NCBI GenBank assembly: GCA_965237635.1
Contig: CBDEFX010000002.1
Location: 434,001-498,000, forward strand
Length of the DNA stretch: 64,000 nucleotides
Reading direction: 5' to 3'
Origin: CBDEFX01 sp965237635
GTDB taxonomy: Bacteria > Chloroflexota > Dehalococcoidia > Lucifugimonadales > CAUZJF01
In this document: piece by piece, positions 51,690 through 59,976 of the stretch
How positions within the stretch are numbered: position 1 is the first letter of the stretch
Layout of the letters: each line of letters opens with the position of its first letter
Translations under genes and position numbers: made by a program
The notes under the pieces: generated by a model
Databases searched by the model: none
Told to the model about the DNA's origin: nothing
Seen by the model: only the letters and a program-made list of their open reading frames with translations

Positions 51690-52722
51690 ACCCTTCGTCC
51701 CCCCTATACGGCATCGGGGCCGAATCGGGACTCAGGGAGACAAGTTGGCGTGACTTCGCACGAAGCGTTTCCGGGGAGCTTGCCCGCCTTTTGACGATAC
51801 CAAGGTCCGTTCTCAATTCAACCGCAGTTTTGCCGATTATTGGCCTCATTGGGTGCCTATGTGGCGTTGCCCGGAGTCCTGCAGAAAATCAACGAGGAGG
51901 CAGGGCGCACGCCATGCGCCCCTACACACCCTCATAGGCGTGAGGTAGCTGGTGGGCAACCTGAGGCCGGCCTCCCTCGATACGTCCCCCCGATGCGGCA
52001 TCGGGGCCGCATCGGGATGGACGGGGTTGGTTAGTTCTGAAAAATGTGTCCCATTTTCTTCCATTGTGTACCACTCAGCTAGGGACTCCGGTACACCGCG
52101 GAACACCGGAGCAAAGAAATGGGACAGGCCGCTTGGGTCTGTCCCATAGAGCAATTATAGCACGGGTGTTCGTGGTTGTCGAGGGGTTCGCCGGGTCACC
52201 CATCGTCGAATCCTCTGCCGTCAAGGGGGCTTTGCACCAAAAGTCGCGGATCGGGGGCCGTGGTTCGACAGGTTCGAGTCGGACTCGCGACTCCTGTCGG
52301 AGCTCACCACGAACGTAGGTTCAGATTCACCGTTCGCCCTGAGCATGTCGAAGGGCAATTCGGCTCGGGCGGCACTTCTTGTGCAAAGCCCATCGAGGGG
52401 AGGAGGGAGGGCGGGTTTGAAACCCGCCCCTACGTTCGGATCGGACGGGCCAGCCCGGCGGTTCGACCCTCGGCCTTACTCAGGACAGGCGGGTATGAAC
52501 AGGAGTCGCTTAACTACAAAGGGAGGAGGGGAGGGCGGGTTTGAAACCCGCCTCTACGTCCGGATCGGACGGGCCAGCCCGGCGGTTCGACCCTCCGACC
52601 TTGCTCAGGACAAGCGGGTATTGAACAGGACTCGCTTAAGCGCAAAGTCCTCTCGACGGGAGAGGACTAAGAGTTTGCTCTGAGCGAAGTCGAATGGGTG
52701 AGAGTGATCCTCGACGTTGTTC
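51690..52722. other. Repeat-rich intergenic region without genes
   Basis: About 1 kb. It holds a REP-like hairpin (CGTTCGCCCTGAGCATGTCG at 52331, closing with AAGGGC), a 124-bp tandem duplication (52397-52650), and unrelated sequence. I see no supportable coding sequence. Confidence 0.6.
52397..52650. repeat. 124-bp tandem duplication with GGGCGGGTTTGAAACCCGCC hairpin
   Basis: The hairpin GCGGGTTTGAAACCCGC starts at 52411 and again at 52535; the DNA after each (GGATCGGACGGGCCAGCCCG, GGTTCGACCCTC) matches closely for about 115 bp. A related hairpin is at 54562-54582. Confidence 0.8.
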
Positions 52723-53508
52723 CTACCGTCCCTTAAACTTGGGCGTGCGGCGCTCCACGAACGCGCGGCGTCCTTCTGCGAAGTCCTCGCTGTCGAAGTT
52801 GGCGTAGGGCAGGCGCTTCTCCTCTTGTGTTAGACCAGCAAGGGAGGGACGTAGCACCGTCTGGAGGATCTGCTTGTGCCGGCTGTGGGATAGGGGCGCC
52901 AGTCGTGACATCTCGCCCGCCAGACCGTAGACCTTCTCCTCGATCTCGTCTTCGGGGAGGACCGTGTTGACCAGCCCTATTCGGAGGGCTTCGTCCGCGT
53001 CTATTAGCCTGCCTGATAGTAATAGGTAGGAGGCGTTCCCCGGGCCCACGAGGTCCACCAGACGGCGCATCTCGCTGTAGCCGACGAGTATCCCCAACCG
53101 GGCGACGGGGATTCCGAAGCGGCTATTGCTCGCGGCGATGCGTATGTCTGTCGCCATCGACAGCTCACACCCGCCCCCAACGCAGAAGCCCTTGATCAGG
53201 CTGAGTGTTGGCTTCGGCAGGGCCTCTACTGCGTCCAAGGCGCCGTCAAAGGCGCCCGCGTAGCTCTGGGCGTTGGTGGAGTTGTTGCGGTTTTCCTCGA
53301 AGTCCTTGACGTTGGCACCGGCGGAAAAGGCTTGGTCGCCCTTTCCGGTAACGACGACCACCTTGACCTCGTCATCGTCCGCTAGCTCTGTTGCGATTCT
53401 GCGCAACTCAAGCCAGCCGTCGTAGTCGATCGCGTTGCGCTGTGTCGGCCGGTTGATTGTGACAGTCGCGATGCCTTCTCGTGTCTCGAGGATTATGTCG
53501 TCGGACAT
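52723..53508 (-). CDS. Enoyl-CoA hydratase/isomerase family protein
   Basis: 261 residues with the crotonase fold: ATVTINRPTQRNAIDYDGWL, the oxyanion-hole pair AFSAGANVKDF (near residue 62) and KGFCVGGGCELSMATDIRIA (near residue 110), then GLVNTVLPEDE and the C-terminal FxxRxxPxFxGR end. The crotonase superfamily hydrates or isomerises acyl-CoA thioesters. The Glu at the second position of a hydratase pair is not obvious (SRFGIPVARLGILVG), so the exact reaction is open. Start at 53508. Single gene. Confidence 0.92.
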   Translation of the reverse strand: MSDDIILETREGIATVTINRPTQRNAIDYDGWLELRRIATELADDDEVKVVVVTGKGDQAFSAGANVKDFEENRNNSTNAQSYAGAFDGALDAVEALPKPTLSLIKGFCVGGGCELSMATDIRIAASNSRFGIPVARLGILVGYSEMRRLVDLVGPGNASYLLLSGRLIDADEALRIGLVNTVLPEDEIEEKVYGLAGEMSRLAPLSHSRHKQILQTVLRPSLAGLTQEEKRLPYANFDSEDFAEGRRAFVERRTPKFKGR

Positions 53509-53639
53509 GCGTAGGGTCTCCGTGCGGCGCCGGCGCGAAGGAATACTCTAAGATGTTCTAACTCAGCGAGCGCGGGATTGCGCCGCCCCAGTCTGCATTA
53601 GGCGAGATCTTTAAGGGTTCGCCTGGTGGTACCAGGACC

Positions 53640-53667
53640 GTAGGGGCACGGCATGCCGTGTCCCTAC
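53640..53667. repeat. Dispersed hairpin repeat
   Basis: GTAGGGGCACGGCATGCCGT continuing to GTCCCTAC is an almost perfect palindrome between two convergent-spaced minus genes. This type is common in intergenic DNA of several Chloroflexota. Confidence 0.6.
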
Positions 53668-53736
53668 GCAAGCCGGCGATACCCTTCCCAAATGGGTCTC
53701 TTGTTTGTGCACTAGGTTGGATAGGCCAGATACGAG

Positions 53737-54504
53737 CTAGAACGACGAGTAGCCGCCGTCAACGGGTATGGCCGTTCCGGTCACGTAATCGGAGGATCGG
53801 CTGGCGAGAAGAACAGCGGTACCTGCCAGGTCGTCAGGCTCACCCCACCGGCCGTGAGGTATGCGGGCGACCACCTGAGCGTATCTCTCAGGGAATTTGG
53901 TCTTGACCTGGTCCGTCAGGCCGGTGCGAATCCAGCCCGGCAGGATAGTGTTGACCTGTATGTTGTCCTTTGCCCACGCCACCGCCAGACTCTTGGCGAG
54001 CTGGACGACACCGCCCTTCGTAGCTCCGTAGGGTGCCGCCCATTCGATGCCTATGATCGAGGTCATCGAGCCGATGTTGATGATCTTCCCACCTCCCGAA
54101 CGGGCCATGTGAGGGTAGACCTCCCTGCAGCAGAGGTAAGTCCCCCTCAAGTTGACGCCCACCACCTCTTCCCACTCCTCGACCGTGTACTCCTCGGGAG
54201 AGTGTCGTATGTTCGTTCCGGCGTTGTTCACAAGGATGTCTACGCTGCCAAGTTCGTCGACGGTAGCCTTGACAGCACTGACGACAGAGTCCTCCTTGGC
54301 GACGTCGATAGATAGGCCCAGGGCCTTGACTCCGAGCCCTTCGAGCAAGCCGACGGCGCTGTCCGTCTTACGCTGATCGCGGGCCGCGACCACGATACTG
54401 GCACCCGCCTGGGCGAGCCCTTTTGCGATGCCGAGCCCTATGCCGCCGTTGCCTCCCGTGACCATCGCAACCTTGCCGTCCAGGTTGAAGGGATCATTTG
54501 TCAT
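53737..54504 (-). CDS. SDR-family oxidoreductase
   Basis: 255 residues: nucleotide-binding TGGNGGIGLGIAKGL near residue 16, NNAG (ILVNNAGTNIR), catalytic Ser in IINIGSMTSI, YGATKGG (Tyr-x3-Lys) and C-terminal DYVTGTAIPVDGGYSSF. Closest in pattern to gluconate 5-dehydrogenase/3-oxoacyl-ACP reductase-like SDRs; the substrate cannot be read from sequence. It starts at the ATG at 54504. All catalytic residues are present, unlike the truncated SDR at 46580. Confidence 0.93.
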   Translation of the reverse strand: MTNDPFNLDGKVAMVTGGNGGIGLGIAKGLAQAGASIVVAARDQRKTDSAVGLLEGLGVKALGLSIDVAKEDSVVSAVKATVDELGSVDILVNNAGTNIRHSPEEYTVEEWEEVVGVNLRGTYLCCREVYPHMARSGGGKIINIGSMTSIIGIEWAAPYGATKGGVVQLAKSLAVAWAKDNIQVNTILPGWIRTGLTDQVKTKFPERYAQVVARIPHGRWGEPDDLAGTAVLLASRSSDYVTGTAIPVDGGYSSF

Positions 54505-54561
54505 TTGAAGCCTTTCCTTGTGACGCGATTCGACGCCAAATGTGATCTCTGGAACTCAAGA

Positions 54562-54582
54562 GGGCAGGTTTGAAACCTGCCC
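54562..54582. repeat. Dispersed hairpin repeat
   Basis: GGGCAGGTTTGAAACCTGCC is a palindrome of the same family as the one at 52411 and 52535, upstream of the SDR gene. Confidence 0.6.
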
Positions 54583-54684
54583 CTACCATTCGAGGAGAGA
54601 GCCCGTACGATCCGAGGAGAAAGGTGGGTTCATTCCCCTGTCGAAGACGATGTCCATAAAGCACCTTGTCTGATGTAGGCTGGC

Positions 54685-55398
54685 CTAGCTCTTGAATCGT
54701 TCTGCCTGCTCGGCGGCTTCGACTATCCTGCCGTCGCGCATCTCTTTGATCTCGTCGGCCATTGCCAGGAGGGTGGAGTCGTGCGTGGCAGCGACTACGC
54801 TGATCCCTTGGGTGCGTACCATGTCCTGAAAGAGGCCGAAGATCGATCTGGCGTTTGCCGAATCCAGCTCGCCTGTAGGTTCGTCTGCGAGTATCACACG
54901 CGGGTGAGTGACCGTGGCTCGCGCGATGGCGACCCGCTGCTGCTCGCCGCCCGATAGCTCGTATGGACGGTGGTTAGCCCTGCGTGTTAACCCGACCATT
55001 TCGAGTGAGTCCTTGGCGCGTTCCTCCCTCTCTCTTACTGGAGTGCCTGATATCCGGAGAGGAAGCTCCACGTTCTCGAAGGCCGATAGTAGAGGTAGGA
55101 GGCCAAAAGACTGGAATACGAATCCGATCTTGTGGCGACGTATCTCCGTGAGCTCCCTCTCCTTCATATTCGACAGCTCCTGCTCCTCGAACAACACACT
55201 GCCGGTGGTCGGCTTATCGAGGCCTGCCATCAGGTTCAACAGCGTTGTCTTGCCTGAGCCAGACCTCCCGACTATCGCCATGAACTGGCCTGGGAGCACC
55301 ACGGTGTTCACATCGGTCAGAGCCAGCACCTCTTTGGTCCCGACTCGGTAGGTGCGCCCCAGGTTGATGGTAGCGATGATTCTCTGGTGCGTGCTCAG
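54685..55398 (-). CDS. ABC transporter ATP-binding protein (LolD/MacB-like)
   Basis: Walker A GRSGSGKTTLLNLMAGLD, Q-loop FVFQSFGLLP, signature LSGGEQQRVAIARA and Walker B VILADEPTGELDS: a complete MacB/LolD-type ATPase. The first standard start is a GTG at 55329, but that omits the usual first strand; the frame upstream reads IIATINLGRTYRVGTKEV and is open back to a CTG at 55398 that overlaps the stop of the preceding ATPase gene, so a CTG start is possible. It would energise the FtsX-like permeases of the block. Confidence 0.9.
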   Translation of the reverse strand: MSTHQRIIATINLGRTYRVGTKEVLALTDVNTVVLPGQFMAIVGRSGSGKTTLLNLMAGLDKPTTGSVLFEEQELSNMKERELTEIRRHKIGFVFQSFGLLPLLSAFENVELPLRISGTPVREREERAKDSLEMVGLTRRANHRPYELSGGEQQRVAIARATVTHPRVILADEPTGELDSANARSIFGLFQDMVRTQGISVVAATHDSTLLAMADEIKEMRDGRIVEAAEQAERFKS

Positions 55399-56291
55399 CT
55401 CTGGCCCTCCTCGGGGACTATGGTCACCCGGTCGTCCTCCAGATGTACCCTGGCCCTCTCCTTGATCTTCAGGCGATCCAGGTACTCTCTGGGTATTTGT
55501 ACCCTGCCAACCCTGTCCACGAGCGAGAACTCCTCCAACTGCTCCTCGTCTTCGGCCGAATCGGTGTCCGGACGGAAGCTTACCTTCCGGCGGATCTCGG
55601 CGGATGTCTTGCCGTCTCGAATCATGACTACTCTCCCGACCTTGTGTGCAATGTCAGGGTCATGGGTCACGATCAGGACCGTTGTATTCAGGTCGCGGTT
55701 GACGGCGCCGAAAAGGTCGAGAATCTCCCCCGCGGTGGTGTCGTCCAGCTCTCCCATAGGCTCGTCCGCCAATAGCAAGGGTGGGTGATTGGCCAGTGCG
55801 ACCCCAATGGCTACCCGCTGCTGTTCCCCTCCAGACAGCTTTTCAGGTGTGTGGTCCATACGCTCGGCCAGCCCTACTAAGTCCAGGAGCTCCTGGGCTC
55901 TCGATTTCCTCTCCTTCGAGGATATGTTGGTCAGCATCATCGGCAGTGCAACGTTCTCGAGGGACGTGAGGTAAGGGAACAGGTTCCGGCTGGTCTGTTG
56001 CCAGACGAACCCCACGTCGTGCCTCCGATAGGCTTCCACTTCTCGGCCGGCCATCTGCAAGAGGTCCTTGTCACCCACCCTGACCTTTCCGGCCGAAGGG
56101 GTGTCGTAGCCGGCGAGTATGTTGAGCAGGGTGGTCTTCCCGCTTCCGCTGGCGCCGACGATGGCCGAGACCTCCCCCCTCTCCACGACAAGGTCGAGGC
56201 CGCGAAGCGCCACCACCTCCAAGTCGGCTATCTTGTAGATCTTGAAAAGGTCCTCACAAACTATATGTGGGGCAGTCGCAGGTTGCACCAT
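55395..56291 (-). CDS. ABC transporter ATP-binding protein with C-terminal AbrB-like extension
   Basis: 298 residues. The first 225 are a full MacB/LolD-type ATPase (GASGSGKTTLLNILAGYD, FVWQQTSRNLFPYL, LSGGEQQRVAIGVALANH, LLLADEPMGELDD). The last 45 or so residues add a segment (LVDRVGRVQIPREYLDRLKI then KERARVHLEDDRVTIVPE) with the pattern of a SpoVT/AbrB swapped-hairpin domain. It is the second ATPase of the block, 52 bp after the permease gene. Confidence 0.92.
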   Translation of the reverse strand: MVQPATAPHIVCEDLFKIYKIADLEVVALRGLDLVVERGEVSAIVGASGSGKTTLLNILAGYDTPSAGKVRVGDKDLLQMAGREVEAYRRHDVGFVWQQTSRNLFPYLTSLENVALPMMLTNISSKERKSRAQELLDLVGLAERMDHTPEKLSGGEQQRVAIGVALANHPPLLLADEPMGELDDTTAGEILDLFGAVNRDLNTTVLIVTHDPDIAHKVGRVVMIRDGKTSAEIRRKVSFRPDTDSAEDEEQLEEFSLVDRVGRVQIPREYLDRLKIKERARVHLEDDRVTIVPEEGQS

Positions 56292-56343
56292 TTCGCTCTC
56301 CTAGCAGTGGCGGGCCTGATCCCCGCCTCTCAGCATATCACTA

Positions 56344-59300
56344 TCACATCTCGCCGAGTTTCAGTATGCGTTGCAACGAGATCTTTCGGATCAGCCATAC
56401 CAGGCCAATGGTGATCGCCGCGAAGACCAGGACCATCACCGCATAGGTAGCCAGTAGAGCTCCCCAATTGACCTCCAGGACAAACGGCGGTATGACCTGG
56501 CCTCCCCAGTCGTCGTGGCCCAGAAACGGTATAATGATTGCGCCCAACCGACCGCCCATCCACGTACCCAGCGCCAGTCCTACGGCTATCACCAGTATCT
56601 GCTCGAGCCAGACCATCGTGATCAGCTGTCTCATCGAGAACCCAACGGTCCTAAGAAGCGCGAACTCTAGCTGTCGATTTCGGAATGATACGTACGCGTG
56701 CACAAGAAAGCCGAGGCAGCTGAGTATCAGCACCGCAGCGAATGCGATGAATAACAGGGACCTCCAGCCGGCTTGAACCAACGGGTCGACCTTGGACCTC
56801 TCCAGGCGTTCCTCTCTGTCGATTATTGCCTGGCTCGAGTACCCCGTCACGTTCTCCAGGTCCTCGACCAGCTCTGGTCGGGGGATACCGTTCGCTGAGG
56901 TCGAGAGCCAAATAGCGTTCGGAAGCAACTCTCTACTGATGGCTCCAAGGTTGGCGTAGCGTGTGAGGGACGTGAGGTCCGCAACCAGGAAGTTCGCGTC
57001 GAGCTCGTTCATCGTAGGGAACAGGTCTATCGTATCGATCATTCGGACCGGAATACGATACCCCGCGGCAGAGACCTCGAACTCTTCCTCAGGCGAGTGG
57101 TTCGTCTCTCTCGCGAAGGCCTCACTCGCGAGGACCGGCAGAGGGGACCGCGGTGGGCCGTGGAATATCCCGCGGGCTGTCAGAGCGCTGCCTTCTGACC
57201 AGGAAAACAAGACTGAGCCGGAATCGCCGTTGGAAGAGATGTCGGACGCCCGTACTACGTCAGAGATAGATTCTTCGTTGACCTTCAGCAGACTCCAATC
57301 ATCGGCGTCGTTGAACTCTTCGACCACGGTGGTCTCCCCGGCGGCCGTCCGGACCCAGACGTCGTCGATGATGATAGAGCCTGCCTGAAGTCTCCTGGCT
57401 GGAGCGCTCTCGTGCACCCGCAGAGAGACCAGCGTAAGCGGAAGACTCGATTCAGGCGACTGTCCTGTGCGAAACCCTAGACTCGTCTCAAGGACCGCCC
57501 ATCCTCGGGAGTCCAGCGCCCCCAGGCGATAGGTGAAGTATCGGTCCTGAGCATTCTTTATGCGAGCGGTTACCCTGACACTGGGGTGTGGCCTATCAGC
57601 CTTCAGTCTCACGCCTATGCTCCGGGCGCCCGCCGGCAGCGGGACACCCTGCGGCGGGTTGGCAGCCTCCAGTGATTTCAGCAGGCCGACCATAGGTTCG
57701 TCCGAGAAGTCTTCGCGGAACCAGGCTACGTCGCCGAAGGTCTCGCCGTCCACAGCGAACATCACGTAGTTCTGTCCGTAGAATTTAGCCAGGTCTTGCC
57801 CCGTGGCCCTCAGGACAGGGCTTGCTCGGTCTACGCCCGACACCTGCTCGTACGTCCCTATGAGGTCCGAGACCGACATTGGCGGCTGCACAGTCCCGGT
57901 CGACCCGAACGAACGCCTGGTCCTGGGGGAACGCGTGCTCACCGGACTGACTCCTTCGATCCTGATGTCGCTTCCTGTGACGTAGAGCACTCGCTCTTTG
58001 AAGCTGAGCTCGAGCGTCGCCCCGAAGCTGGAAGCGAATATGCCGAGGCCGGCGGTCAGGATCAGTAGAAGCGACAACCGGGCGTAGTGGGTAGGGTTGC
58101 GGGCCATCTGCCACATGCCCAGGACCAGCCCGGAAGGCAACAAGGACGACAATAGCCGGCTCCCCAGGTTCAGCACCAGCGGAAAGAGCCGGAGCAGCAC
58201 CATCGCCGAGGCCACTAGCAGCAGGCCTGGGACTGCCAAGAGGAGCTGGTCGACCATGACATCCCCAAATAGCCGCGTTGCCACCACCGACCCCTGCTCG
58301 GTGAGCTGCCGGAACAGGAAGATGCTGAGCACCAGCAGCATCACATCAACATAATACCGCTGAAATACCGGCTGGCTGGACGGCCGGGCGGACTGCTGTC
58401 GGTGCTGTGTCACGCCGATCCGAGAGGCCTGGACCGCAGGAACGATTAACGCAACGAAGCTGAGCGCGCCGCCGAGCGCGCTCATCAAATAGGCACCGCT
58501 TGAGATGCTGACCGCTAGCCTCGAGCCGCCGGTCAGGTCTGAGAACGCAGGAGTGAAGCCGAGAACGCTGATCGTAGTGGCCGCAAGGAGCGGTCCGGCA
58601 ACCACAGCCAGGCCCGCAATCGTCAGACCCTCCAGCACGAACACGGTAAGAATCTGGGTGCTGGTGGCACCGCGACTTCGAAGCAACGCTACCTCACTGC
58701 GCCGGTCCTCTACTACCAGCGAAGACAGTGTCACGACATAGTAAAGTATCACCACCGCGATCAGGATAAGAACGACGAACATCGGCAGCTTGCTGAAAAA
58801 GAGCCGGCGGTCGTACTCCCTGAGAGCATTGTCCACGGCGGTATCCTGCCGGTAGCTCGTAAGCGTCGAGGCCAGCGTACCGTGCATCACCACTATGTTA
58901 GCCAGCGTCAGGTCCGCGTTCCTGGCGTTCACCCGACCGATGTCTACCGCCAGGAGCCATGCGTACGTCGTATCCATCTTCGGCAAAGACGGCCCAAGCA
59001 GCTCCATGAAGGACTTCTCAGGAATATGGAGCGGGACGGTCCGGAAGCTGGGACCGGTCGCCGATTCGAGAACGCTCTCTTCGAGGTACCAGAATTCGTC
59101 TCCAGGGTTCTTCCGTTGAAAGACCCCGCTGACGACGACCGTCACGTATGGAAGGGCAGCGTTCCAAGGAGGTACCGCGGCCAGCCGGTCCCCCACCGAC
59201 AAATCGAACAGGATAGCCGCCTCCTGCGGAATCAGGGCCTCGAGTTCCAGGGGTTCGCCGGGGCCGTTTAGCCGCTGTTCGCTCGGAAATCCCCCGGTCA

Positions 59301-59814
59301 GTATTGTGATCTGGTCACTCAGTCGCGGGAGGAACGCGAAATACGACCTTGCGTTGTCATCGCCCGCCAGGGCTTCATTGCCCGGGGTGGTGACGAAAAA
59401 GGTGGGACTCTTTCCCGTCCGTATTCGGTCCCTCAACATCCACGCGACGTGCCTATCGATCTGCCCTTCTGTGACAACGGAGACCTTGTTGTATTCGTCA
59501 GCCGTCGTTGGGCCCCTCTCGGTCTGGACCAGTATGTCTAGCTCAGTTGTCGTGTGCTTTGCGAAGGCCTGCTTCAGCGCCAGTTCCCTGAGCCCGTCAA
59601 AGTAGATTACTGTGCCGGACATGATCGCTGCCGCCAGGAGCACACCAAGCACGACGGACGACAACAGACGCCAGTGGGCCAGGCTACGCTTCGTCACCTG
59701 CTGCCACGCCGAGATTAGCCTGTTAACGGCTGCTAACACTTGCTGTACCCCAATGGATGATAGCCTCTCGAGTGCTCTGTCAACCGTGTTGTGGCTGGAT
59801 CCTTTCGCCCCCAT
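56344..59814 (-). CDS. Large FtsX-like ABC transporter permease
   Basis: 1156 residues. An N-terminal helix (SVVLGVLLAAAIMSGTVIYF) is followed by a large extracytoplasmic domain, then membrane segments with the FtsX pattern (FVVLILIAVVILYYVVTLSS..EVALLRSRGATSTQI), a second block, another soluble domain and a final FtsX domain (LLFIAFAAVLILSCLGFLV..EFALLRTVGFSMRQLI). The duplicated FtsX arrangement fits lipoprotein-export or mechanotransmission permeases without a classical channel. It pairs with the two ATPases downstream. Confidence 0.88.
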   Translation of the reverse strand: MGAKGSSHNTVDRALERLSSIGVQQVLAAVNRLISAWQQVTKRSLAHWRLLSSVVLGVLLAAAIMSGTVIYFDGLRELALKQAFAKHTTTELDILVQTERGPTTADEYNKVSVVTEGQIDRHVAWMLRDRIRTGKSPTFFVTTPGNEALAGDDNARSYFAFLPRLSDQITILTGGFPSEQRLNGPGEPLELEALIPQEAAILFDLSVGDRLAAVPPWNAALPYVTVVVSGVFQRKNPGDEFWYLEESVLESATGPSFRTVPLHIPEKSFMELLGPSLPKMDTTYAWLLAVDIGRVNARNADLTLANIVVMHGTLASTLTSYRQDTAVDNALREYDRRLFFSKLPMFVVLILIAVVILYYVVTLSSLVVEDRRSEVALLRSRGATSTQILTVFVLEGLTIAGLAVVAGPLLAATTISVLGFTPAFSDLTGGSRLAVSISSGAYLMSALGGALSFVALIVPAVQASRIGVTQHRQQSARPSSQPVFQRYYVDVMLLVLSIFLFRQLTEQGSVVATRLFGDVMVDQLLLAVPGLLLVASAMVLLRLFPLVLNLGSRLLSSLLPSGLVLGMWQMARNPTHYARLSLLLILTAGLGIFASSFGATLELSFKERVLYVTGSDIRIEGVSPVSTRSPRTRRSFGSTGTVQPPMSVSDLIGTYEQVSGVDRASPVLRATGQDLAKFYGQNYVMFAVDGETFGDVAWFREDFSDEPMVGLLKSLEAANPPQGVPLPAGARSIGVRLKADRPHPSVRVTARIKNAQDRYFTYRLGALDSRGWAVLETSLGFRTGQSPESSLPLTLVSLRVHESAPARRLQAGSIIIDDVWVRTAAGETTVVEEFNDADDWSLLKVNEESISDVVRASDISSNGDSGSVLFSWSEGSALTARGIFHGPPRSPLPVLASEAFARETNHSPEEEFEVSAAGYRIPVRMIDTIDLFPTMNELDANFLVADLTSLTRYANLGAISRELLPNAIWLSTSANGIPRPELVEDLENVTGYSSQAIIDREERLERSKVDPLVQAGWRSLLFIAFAAVLILSCLGFLVHAYVSFRNRQLEFALLRTVGFSMRQLITMVWLEQILVIAVGLALGTWMGGRLGAIIIPFLGHDDWGGQVIPPFVLEVNWGALLATYAVMVLVFAAITIGLVWLIRKISLQRILKLGEM

Positions 59815-59819
59815 CCTAA

Positions 59820-59841
59820 CCTTCCCCCTCGAGGGGGAAGG
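59820..59841. repeat. Dispersed hairpin repeat between the two permeases
   Basis: CCTTCCCCCTCGAGGGGGAA is a perfect palindrome, followed by a stretch ending AGGTGAGGGTGAA often seen with it as a dispersed repeat. It separates two genes of the same direction and may attenuate transcription. Confidence 0.55.
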
Positions 59842-59976
59842 GATTCATCCTCTCCTTTGAAGGGAGAGGATTGAGGTGAGGGTGAACACACCCTTCAAGT
59901 TACGTGTGACAGAGCACTACTTGTCAACGTATATACGCATTCTAACCCAATGCCGTGCACCGCAAAACTGCCGTTT

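Noticed and set aside
52255..52300. tRNA-like GGTTCGA stretch
   Set aside because: No acceptor stem or anticodon arm can be drawn; it belongs to a dispersed intergenic repeat.
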